From: Candidatus Bathyarchaeota archaeon
Lineage (GTDB): Archaea; Thermoproteota; Bathyarchaeia; RBG-16-48-13; JAGMEO01
Direction: 5' to 3'
Length of the DNA: 9,939 nt
Assembly (NCBI GenBank): GCA_030602965.1
Contig: JAUVYS010000041.1
Span: 1-9,939, forward strand
A program made the translations under genes and the position numbers. The stretch's first letter is position 1, and every line of letters begins with the position of its first letter. Below, one piece after another: positions 1 through 6,339 of this stretch. The notes below the pieces were generated by a model. It searched no databases. It was given only the letters and a program-made list of their open reading frames with translations, and had not been told where the DNA came from.

Positions 1-1
1 T

Positions 2-1063
2 GATGGTGATCCATCCAACACTACCTTCATCTACGGTGACAGCGTTGCTCACAACGGTATGGTATTTACCAGTGAGGGCTCACACATCGTCGATGTTGTA
101 GGTGGAACAGAGGTTGGTATGGACTTCGGAAGCCGTGTTGGTCCTTCGACTAACGACGATCCATGGTTTGAAGCAATGTGGGACACACAGGACTTCATGG
201 GTCAAAGTATTGGGCCATTTGTGCCCGAGGTTGGGACTCCAGACTTCTTCTGGGAAGTATCCATGGAGACCTACCTTGATCCACTGCCACCCTACAGTCC
301 AGTTGGTCCAATAGACACCGATCTCACCCTCACTGCACTTCGCAGACAATCTGGTCGTCGTGCATACTGGGGTTGGGGCGACGATGACGCTGAGGAATAC
401 TGGAACTTCGTGACACCGACAGGTTGCGATTGGACGCTATGGCACATAGTTGCCGTGGGTGGTCCGAAAGTCAACCTCGCCACTGAATACTTCAACGAAC
501 ACACATGGGCAATTTGGACGAGCAGCGAATCCAACACCGAGTTCGAGGATCTTATGGACGGAGGCATCTACGTGTTCCCAAGCGGCAACTACTATACGGG
601 TGACGGCTGGTCCGTTATCACGATCGTTGAGGACTTGAACCTCACATCATGGAACGCAATATACGACGAAGAACGATGGATGTCTGAAATAGGCGAAGGA
701 GGCCTGATAGGCCAATACAACACTGACGTCGGAAACGACCCTGGAGTAATCATTGATGGTCCAACAGTCACTGAGCCCTACGCAGCACTCTTAATATGGG
801 GTACTAGCGGATGGGACACAAGAGCCGCAGCTAACTGGTTTGCGCAGTACAGAGATAACTTCCATTGGCTATATACGAATGCATCTTATCCAAAAAAGGG
901 TGCTACGACACTGATTCTTAACACAGACCGTATTGCGGAAGTATGTGACGAAGACTGGCTATGGGGTATCAAAGAGATAATCGGTCCACCAGCAGGTAGA
1001 TGGAGACTTTCAACATCAGCGTGGGGAGTATGGATAGCCGCTCCACTATCAATTAAGTGGTAA
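2..1063 (+). CDS. S-layer-like secreted surface protein, C-terminal part (5' end outside window)
   Basis: The frame is open from the first bases, so the gene begins upstream; the ATG at 59 is internal. Residue numbers here count from that ATG. The visible 354 codons are acidic, Trp/Tyr/Gly-rich and lack membrane helices. A VGGPKVN segment (residues 133-139) and a GWDTRAAA segment (251-258) resemble the GGPxxN and GxDxxxTxxA elements of archaeal S-layer and cell-wall-binding-type domains. Three N-x-S/T sequons are visible (Asn codons at 17, 638 and 878), fitting an AglB-glycosylated outer protein. Two cysteines (codons at 425 and 944) could form a disulfide. The protein ends in SIKW with no C-terminal anchor, so anchoring, if any, is upstream. 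GC content and codon choice (GAC, AAC, GGT) are higher and more biased than in the genes to the right, as expected of a highly expressed gene. The S-layer call rests on weak motif resemblance; another large secreted protein is possible. Confidence 0.55.
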   Translation, partial: DGDPSNTTFIYGDSVAHNGMVFTSEGSHIVDVVGGTEVGMDFGSRVGPSTNDDPWFEAMWDTQDFMGQSIGPFVPEVGTPDFFWEVSMETYLDPLPPYSPVGPIDTDLTLTALRRQSGRRAYWGWGDDDAEEYWNFVTPTGCDWTLWHIVAVGGPKVNLATEYFNEHTWAIWTSSESNTEFEDLMDGGIYVFPSGNYYTGDGWSVITIVEDLNLTSWNAIYDEERWMSEIGEGGLIGQYNTDVGNDPGVIIDGPTVTEPYAALLIWGTSGWDTRAAANWFAQYRDNFHWLYTNASYPKKGATTLILNTDRIAEVCDEDWLWGIKEIIGPPAGRWRLSTSAWGVWIAAPLSIKW

Positions 1064-1086
1064 GCGTAAATTCATTCTCCAATCTT

Positions 1087-1098
1087 TCCCCTTTTTTT
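1087..1098 (+). terminator. Poly-T terminator after the S-layer-like gene
   Basis: A CCCC followed by seven T (1092-1098) lies about 25-35 bases after the stop codon, matching the pyrimidine/T-run terminators of archaea. A short stem (1113-1117 with 1126-1130) followed by four T lies just downstream and may act as a backup. The next gene is convergent, so termination is expected between 1064 and 1145. Confidence 0.5.
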
Positions 1099-1145
1099 AT
1101 AATAATTAAAGTAGAGATGAAAATTTCTCTTTTATAATCTGGATT

Positions 1146-2372
1146 TTAAGCTGACCCAGTGAAGAACAGGATTAATCCTAGAAGTATCATCCCCAGTCCA
1201 GTTACCAGTCTCATCTCTCTTTCTTTTGACAAGATCCACTCCCGCATCTTTGTCATAACAGTCTTATTATTTGAGAAGACGAGGATGATGATCAGCGGGA
1301 ACACAAAGGCGACGTTGTAAAGGAGTAAATACAGAAAGCCCGTTGTGAACGTAGTCGTGTCGGCGAGCATGCCTAAAATAGCCAAGTAGATTCCACCGGT
1401 GCATGGGAATTCAACTACGCTGACGAGGAGTCCAACGACGATGGTTGATGGAATCGTCGCTTTATGCATCCATGTCGCAATGGTCTTCCATGCAGACTTC
1501 GGGATCTTTAAACTGAAACCTCGTCCAGGCCAAAAATAATCTTTCAAGTTAACAAGACCGAATAAAACCGCTAATGCTGCTCCAATTAGACTGAAGAGGT
1601 GAGGGAAAGACGAGAAAGTGGCGACTTTTATAACGGCAAGTCCGATCAGTAAATAACCAGTGTATACTGCGGCAATGTAAATTGAACCTGTGATAAAAAT
1701 GCTTCTTCGAATGCTCGCTTCGGAACGTTCACGCGCTAAATACAAAAACGCTATGAAGAAAAACAGCACCGCGAAGGCACACGGGTTAATCCCATCCAGT
1801 AACCCACTGAAGAAGACAACTGGAACGAAAGAGAGCGACATGATATTAGTAACCGAACTTACATCAAAATCTGAAAAAGAATCCCTTATTCTACCTTCTA
1901 CGATGCTTCCATCCCCGAACAAAATCTTATATACGATCCCGTCGTTCTCCTGACGATCATCTATACCACCACCTATATTTGTGTTATAAACCACGATGCT
2001 CGGGTAAAGCTGTGAATGGTTCATCATGAAATCTGCAACGATCTCAGCTGGTACCTCATTGATGAAGAGAAACTTGTCATTAATGCTAAGTAGGTATTTT
2101 CCTTGCATTTCGCCTGGAACATTCAACTCTTTATATAACCGATTCTTTGCCTCCTCAATTTTGTCGAAGCTACGCTCAAGATGAAAATTGAAGTCATAAT
2201 CAGACAGTGCAGATTCCACGTTCTCAAAATATTCGCGTATGCAGGCGCATTGTCCAAAAGCATAGTATACAACGGATTCTGTTGAGTGCACTTGAATGTC
2301 TGCGAGAATGCTGGAGGATGCAACGAGTAACAATAGGTAACAAATGATCGTTAAAGCACTTTTCTTCTTCAA
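1146..2372 (-). CDS. CcdA/DsbD-type thiol-disulfide transporter with N-terminal thioredoxin-like domain
   Basis: This is a predicted membrane protein that moves reducing equivalents from cytosolic thioredoxin to thiols outside the membrane. Residues 1-24 form a signal peptide or signal anchor. Residues about 30-130 look like a glutaredoxin/thioredoxin-like domain with a C42-A-C44 site, followed by a Lys/Glu-rich helix and a KYLLSINDKFLFI strand region. Residues about 181-405 hold six hydrophobic segments with the two hallmark sites of the CcdA/DsbD family: NPC at 196-198, and EFPC at 321-324 followed by TGGIY. C198 and C324 would be the membrane redox pair. The length of 408 exceeds that of a lone CcdA (about 230) because of the fused domain. 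The start is TTG at 2372: an in-frame stop lies 12 bases upstream, and the first in-frame ATG (codon 89) would delete the signal and the CxC. The gene is divergent from the flippase. The CxC in place of CxxC is odd. The family call is secure; the substrate is unknown. Confidence 0.87.
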   Translation of the reverse strand: MKKKSALTIICYLLLLVASSSILADIQVHSTESVVYYAFGQCACIREYFENVESALSDYDFNFHLERSFDKIEEAKNRLYKELNVPGEMQGKYLLSINDKFLFINEVPAEIVADFMMNHSQLYPSIVVYNTNIGGGIDDRQENDGIVYKILFGDGSIVEGRIRDSFSDFDVSSVTNIMSLSFVPVVFFSGLLDGINPCAFAVLFFFIAFLYLARERSEASIRRSIFITGSIYIAAVYTGYLLIGLAVIKVATFSSFPHLFSLIGAALAVLFGLVNLKDYFWPGRGFSLKIPKSAWKTIATWMHKATIPSTIVVGLLVSVVEFPCTGGIYLAILGMLADTTTFTTGFLYLLLYNVAFVFPLIIILVFSNNKTVMTKMREWILSKEREMRLVTGLGMILLGLILFFTGSA

Positions 2373-2402
2373 CTTTGATCTTCAGTTATTAACATTTAAT
2401 TT

Positions 2403-2420
2403 TCCACTTTATAACTTTAT
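2403..2420. promoter_or_regulatory. Candidate TATA element in the divergent CcdA/flippase intergenic region
   Basis: The 122-base gap between the two divergent starts contains CTTTATAAC at 2408-2416, with TTATAA reading the same on both strands. On the minus strand it would start transcription near 2386, giving a leader of about 14 bases before the TTG at 2372. On the plus strand it would start near 2438, about 57 bases before the flippase. Positions are by eye, using the usual archaeal spacing of roughly 25 bases. Confidence 0.35.
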
Positions 2421-2494
2421 TTTCTGGTTCATCAACTAATCCTAACCTTGAAAGAAACATTTTTACCGTCATAAACAGAATCCAATGGATAAAT

Positions 2495-3925
2495 GTGATG
2501 TGCTTGATTAGACTTCGATACACCGGGCTTCTAATGTTCGCAACCGAAGTCTTATCTTTTTTCACCGGTTTCATCTATCTTAGCTTCATAGCCCGCAATC
2601 TCTCCTTGATTGAATACGGCGTTTGGCGTTTTGTAATGGGGATTCTGATATACTTTGATTTCCTGCAAAGTATACTTTCTTTTTGGGTGCTTCGTGACAG
2701 TTCAAGAGGGCTTCCAGTAGAAAGAACAGCTATAATAGGAAATCTCTTGCTGAGTGTTCCTTTTACTATAGTATTCTTGCTCTTTGCTCCTCAGCTCTCT
2801 GAGATCATAAATTATCAGCCTAGCCTTTTTTATGTGGCTTGTCTTATGATTCCAGGTACATACATCATTCAGAGTTTAGACGTAATAATTCGTGCAAAAT
2901 TTCCACATCAGATGGCTTACAAAAATATTGTTCTTGACCTTTTGAAAATTGGTTCAATTTTCTTTCTGATTCAATTTGGTCTTATTGGTGTAATATGGAG
3001 CATTATTATTGGGCTCTATGGCTATGTTATATTCGCATTATATATGATAAGAAATCTTTTGCATGAAAAGTTCAATCTCTCAAAAATTAGACAATGGCTT
3101 TCCTCGTCATGGGTAACATTGTATGGGCAGATAGGGAAAAAAACATACCAGGGGATAGACGTTCTCACCTTAGGTTTATTGGGCTCAAAAAATATTGGAT
3201 CATACAGTGTAGCTGAAACTATAACATCTACGATCACAGCTTCAAGAGCATTAACCTACGCATTATATCCAAAATTGTTGAGAAACGAAAAGGACGAGTC
3301 AAGTGTGACAAAAACTATGATGTTATTACTCACATTTCTGATTCCAATGACGGTTGGTTGTATTGTACTGGCTCCCAACTTAATCGATTTTTTTGGATCC
3401 AAATATTCAGGGGGAGTCACGGTTTTAGAAATACTTGTAATAACAGAATTCATCAATGTCTTAAGCGCCGTTGATAGGCAAATCGCCTTGGGAACCGAGG
3501 ATGTAGATATAAAAGGTACTTCGATTAATAAGTTACTTAGAAGCAACATCTTCTACTTAGAATCTTTAGCATATATTGCTGTTGCTATCGTAATACCTTT
3601 CCTAATCTTCTTGGTTCCAGAATATGATATAACAGGTGCAGCTATTGCCATTTGTGCGTCCACAATAGCCACGTCTTTTTTGAAAATGTGGAGGACAAAA
3701 TTTACAGGGTTAAGAGCTATCTCAAAACACAGATTACTGAAATTTTTGATTGCATCTTCTGTCATGGTTTTATTTATTTTCATTTTTTACTCCAAAGGAA
3801 CAGTAAATACGATGATAATAATTGCAGCATCAATTATAGTCTATTTCGGCTCTTTAGCAGCGATTGATGGGAAAACTGTTGCTTTAGGCAAAGCAACAAT
3901 AAATGAATTGAGAAAGTTATTCTAG
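2495..3925 (+). CDS. Wzx-like polysaccharide/lipid-linked glycan flippase (MOP superfamily)
   Basis: This integral membrane protein is predicted to flip lipid-linked oligosaccharide from the cytosolic to the outer face. Its 476 residues give about 12 hydrophobic segments, a normal size for archaeal and bacterial Wzx. The first helix region (10-33) leads to FIARNLSLIEYGVWRF (31-46), which matches the family pattern FLARxLGxxxYGxW. The second half opens with DVLTLGLLGSKNIGSYSVA (222-240), the characteristic repeat-start motif in which a transporter half begins with a GxxxVGxYxxA-like turn. RALTYALYPKL (251-261) is also typical. The start is GTG 2495 or the adjacent ATG 2498; the frame stays open upstream to 2390 but has no ATG, GTG or TTG. 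No strong Shine-Dalgarno site is visible. It is convergent with the next gene, with only three bases between stops. Together with the glycosyltransferase at 9015 it marks a surface-glycan locus. The exact cargo cannot be read from the sequence. Confidence 0.85.
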   Translation: MMCLIRLRYTGLLMFATEVLSFFTGFIYLSFIARNLSLIEYGVWRFVMGILIYFDFLQSILSFWVLRDSSRGLPVERTAIIGNLLLSVPFTIVFLLFAPQLSEIINYQPSLFYVACLMIPGTYIIQSLDVIIRAKFPHQMAYKNIVLDLLKIGSIFFLIQFGLIGVIWSIIIGLYGYVIFALYMIRNLLHEKFNLSKIRQWLSSSWVTLYGQIGKKTYQGIDVLTLGLLGSKNIGSYSVAETITSTITASRALTYALYPKLLRNEKDESSVTKTMMLLLTFLIPMTVGCIVLAPNLIDFFGSKYSGGVTVLEILVITEFINVLSAVDRQIALGTEDVDIKGTSINKLLRSNIFYLESLAYIAVAIVIPFLIFLVPEYDITGAAIAICASTIATSFLKMWRTKFTGLRAISKHRLLKFLIASSVMVLFIFIFYSKGTVNTMIIIAASIIVYFGSLAAIDGKTVALGKATINELRKLF

Positions 3926-3928
3926 TCT

Positions 3929-5284
3929 TCATAACTTTGCCAATTTCAACACTTTTTCAATCTTCCTCTTCTCTGCAGATACTGAGGCCAGTTGAATCAT
4001 TCTCAAATGTTTTTCGATTTCCTTTTTTAAAACCCTAGCCATTTCTTTATTTTCTTCATAAAGATTTTTGGTTTCAAGAGGATCGTTGTTTAGATCATAT
4101 AATTCAGAAGTGTATTTTTCTTTTTGAATTAATTTCCATCTTGACGTCCGATAAGCTATTACTCTTGTGTTCTCAATGAATAGCTTTCCTCTAACTAGTT
4201 TATCACTTTCACTTATAGTGCCAATCAACTTCTTCTTCTTAGTATCTCCAATGTATGGAATTAAACTTTCACCTTTGAATTGAATTGGTTTCTTCACACG
4301 AGCTAAGTCAACTAATGTTGGAGCAATATCGATAAGTGAGAAAGGTATGTCGATGACTCGCGGCTTAATTCCTCTTAGATTATAAATTATCAGTGGAACC
4401 CGAATAAGTTCATCATATAATTTTCTGTGATGTGATAGATTGCCATGTTCACCAAATTCCTCGCCATGATCCGCTGTAATTATTATGACTGTGTTCTCTA
4501 ATTTGTTAAGGTCTGCGAATCTGTCAATTAGGTCTTTAATACAATCATCAGCATAACGTATGCACGAATCATATAAATCAATTATTTGACTTACTTCTTC
4601 TTTACTTAAAACATCAGGTTCTTTTAACGCTTTGAGTAGTTTACGATAAATATTAAATAATTGACGTTCAGACAGATGCTCATTTCTAAAGAAAGAAACA
4701 TAGGTTGGTAAGGGCATATATGGGACATGAATATCCATGTAATGAACCCAAACAAAAAAATTGTTAGTCTTGTTTTTAACCCATTCAACGACAAGCGCGT
4801 TTAATTTTTCTCCAGAAATCTTTGGGTTCTCTCCGCCTTTTATTAATAATTTTACTCTTGTAATTAATCTTCGTAAACATCGTGTAATTATCTTATATAG
4901 GGGATGCCCATATTTACCTCTCTTCAAGCCATCCTCAAACACATCAAAACCTTTATGATATCCATATCTACGCGATAACAGAACATTTGAGTGGAAGGCC
5001 GCGGATTCGTATCCAGCTTTCTTTAGAACCTCAGTAACTGATAACGTGTTTTTGAAAGGATTGTCCAAATCATCACACATCAGTGGATAAATAGAACCCA
5101 GTATCGCAGGAAAAGAAGATCTAGTGGTTGAACTCACAGATGTTGCTTGTGTGAATAGAATTCCATTCCTTGCAAGATCATCAATTGTTGGACTTGTTTT
5201 TCTTCTGTAACTGAAACATCCAAGATGATCTGCTCTTAAACAATCCAAAGTTATTAATAGTATGTTTGGTCTTTTACAAGTCAT
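3929..5284 (-). CDS. Sulfatase-fold hydrolase/transferase of the AP superfamily, lacking the formylglycine Cys
   Basis: The 451 residues show the PF00884-type sulfatase fold. NILLITLDCLRADHLGC (7-23) carries the first metal Asp (D14). The nucleophile region S51-S-T-T-R55 is followed by SSFPAILGSIYP. HYMDIHVPY (181-189) supplies His/Asp near the active site, and ADHGEEFGEHG (271-281) holds metal ligands D272/H273. DELIRVPLII (291-300) and SELYDLNNDPLETKNLY (393-409) are standard late sulfatase motifs. The Cys of CxPxR is Ser and the Pro is Thr, so normal formylglycine maturation is unlikely; a Ser/Thr nucleophile and phosphoester chemistry are plausible. Residues 121-149 form a basic amphipathic stretch (at least ten Lys/Arg/His) that might contact membrane lipid. 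There is no signal peptide or helix anchor, so it is probably cytosolic. The start is ATG 5284, preceded by a TATA-like element that would make the mRNA nearly leaderless. It is a paralogue of the protein at 7647-8879. The substrate is unknown. Confidence 0.85.
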   Translation of the reverse strand: MTCKRPNILLITLDCLRADHLGCFSYRRKTSPTIDDLARNGILFTQATSVSSTTRSSFPAILGSIYPLMCDDLDNPFKNTLSVTEVLKKAGYESAAFHSNVLLSRRYGYHKGFDVFEDGLKRGKYGHPLYKIITRCLRRLITRVKLLIKGGENPKISGEKLNALVVEWVKNKTNNFFVWVHYMDIHVPYMPLPTYVSFFRNEHLSERQLFNIYRKLLKALKEPDVLSKEEVSQIIDLYDSCIRYADDCIKDLIDRFADLNKLENTVIIITADHGEEFGEHGNLSHHRKLYDELIRVPLIIYNLRGIKPRVIDIPFSLIDIAPTLVDLARVKKPIQFKGESLIPYIGDTKKKKLIGTISESDKLVRGKLFIENTRVIAYRTSRWKLIQKEKYTSELYDLNNDPLETKNLYEENKEMARVLKKEIEKHLRMIQLASVSAEKRKIEKVLKLAKL

Positions 5285-5305
5285 TTTAGCTCATTAACTT
5301 TGTCG

Positions 5306-5317
5306 TTTATTTAAAGC
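5306..5317 (-). promoter_or_regulatory. TATA box for the minus-strand sulfatase-fold gene
   Basis: Read on the minus strand the bases are GCTTTAAATAAA, a good archaeal TATA match. Its centre lies about 26 bases before the ATG at 5284, which places the predicted transcription start on or next to the start codon. No Shine-Dalgarno site is seen there, in agreement with a leaderless mRNA. Assigned by eye. Confidence 0.45.
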
Positions 5318-5331
5318 AATTAAGTTAATTT

Positions 5332-5344
5332 TACTATTTTTATG
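5332..5344 (+). promoter_or_regulatory. Candidate TATA element for the plus-strand phosphodiesterase-like pair
   Basis: TACTATTTTTATG sits about 65 bases upstream of the ATG at 5405; with normal archaeal spacing it predicts a leader of about 40 bases. A second A/T-rich candidate, AATAAATAAAAG near 5354-5365, would give a leader of about 20 bases. Which one is used cannot be told from sequence. Confidence 0.3.
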
Positions 5345-5390
5345 TGGAATCGTAATAAATAAAAGTCCTTTGTGTAGAATCTCAATGACC

Positions 5391-5394
5391 GGAG
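5391..5394 (+). promoter_or_regulatory. Shine-Dalgarno-like GGAG supporting the ATG at 5405
   Basis: GGAG ends 10 bases before the ATG at 5405, within the range used for ribosome binding. It is one of the few recognisable ribosome binding sites in the window and supports this start. Confidence 0.4.
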
Positions 5395-5404
5395 TCACAG
5401 GTTT

Positions 5405-6244
5405 ATGCGTGTTTTAATCTTGGGAATAGATGCGTTAGATTTCGAACTTGTTGAAGGTTTTGATCTTAAAAACATCCAACAAAGCGAGTATGGAATGGTT
5501 TCTATTCCCAAAGAATGCTATGTTAAAAGTTTGGAGAACACACTTCAAGCATGGACGCCTTTCGTATGGTCGGCATTTCTTACAGGAAAGACACCAAATC
5601 AAATAGACATTAGCAGTTTGAATTTTTATAGATGGGATAATAGATTGCTACAATTTCTGAAGGAGCAATCTCGCAAAATTGGCATCGATAAAATTAAAGG
5701 CAAATCAAAATTCTTTGAAACCTTAGGATTTAAACAACATTACCATAATAAATATGACTTCAAAGTAAGTACGTTTTTTGACTTTGCTCAAAATCCAATA
5801 GATATTGATGTTCCATGTTATAGCAAAGATTGGAAATTCAAATTGGAGGTAAAAAAAGAGAATATGAAGGAGTATTTTAAGGAAAGCCTCTCTGACTTTA
5901 AAAAAATGAAAAAAGTAACATTCAATAAAATTCACAGACACTGGGACCTTTTCTTCACTTATACTAGGCACTTAGATATTTGTGGCCATCTTTTTTTTGG
6001 CAGAAAAACTAGAACGTGGGAAAACTACATACTTTTGGACAATTTTGTGGAACAACTTAAGAATAACCTAAAAAAAGAACATCTTTTTTTGATCGTCTCC
6101 GATCATGGAATGAAACAGCTGAGGGGAACAAACCTTGGAATTCATAGCGACTTTGCATTTTATTCAAGTAACCGGTCACTGAATGTCAAAAAACCAGACA
6201 TTACAGATTTTTATGACATAATTGTAGGTCAACTTAGAAATTAA
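5405..6244 (+). CDS. Compact AP-superfamily phosphodiesterase-like protein (type I PDE/NPP fold)
   Basis: This is a probable two-metal phosphohydrolase or phosphodiesterase in the cytosol; it has no signal or membrane segment. The AP-superfamily set can be read in order. VLILGIDALD (3-12) carries metal ligand D9. W50-T51-P52 followed by FVWSAFLTGKTP places T51 as nucleophile. D191-x-x-x-H195 (DICGHLFFG) and D233-H234 (VSDHGM) are the two metal ligand pairs, and H247 (GIHSDFAFY) is the last His. This matches the Asp-Thr-Asp-His-Asp-His-His pattern of NPP-type enzymes, so I expect it to be active. At 279 residues it is short for the family (often 400 or more), with little after the last His. 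Lys-rich residues 140-178 form the cap region. The start is ATG 5405, with GGAG 10 bases upstream. It is followed after 95 bases by a second AP-superfamily gene on the same strand, perhaps co-transcribed, although a T6 run at 6285-6290 lies between. The substrate is unknown. Confidence 0.78.
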   Translation: MRVLILGIDALDFELVEGFDLKNIQQSEYGMVSIPKECYVKSLENTLQAWTPFVWSAFLTGKTPNQIDISSLNFYRWDNRLLQFLKEQSRKIGIDKIKGKSKFFETLGFKQHYHNKYDFKVSTFFDFAQNPIDIDVPCYSKDWKFKLEVKKENMKEYFKESLSDFKKMKKVTFNKIHRHWDLFFTYTRHLDICGHLFFGRKTRTWENYILLDNFVEQLKNNLKKEHLFLIVSDHGMKQLRGTNLGIHSDFAFYSSNRSLNVKKPDITDFYDIIVGQLRN

Positions 6245-6339
6245 TGAGATTTTGATAGACAACTTGACATGTAATCTTCACTCATTTTTTCAATGAAAAA
6301 CTAAAAAGCTAGAGTAGTCAAGATAAATGTAGAAAGAAG

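Noticed and set aside
80..638. Overlapping ORFs on both strands inside the S-layer-like gene
   Set aside because: They look like by-products of a biased G/C-richer reading frame; the translations show no domain or signal features.
1113..1134. Strong intrinsic hairpin terminator
   Set aside because: The stem is only five A/T-rich pairs with an eight-base loop; it is mentioned only as a possible backup to the T-run at 1092-1098.
3929..5284. Plain sulfatase (sulfate ester hydrolase) assignment, also for 7647-8879
   Set aside because: The fold fits, but the formylglycine Cys is missing in both proteins, so only the fold is claimed.
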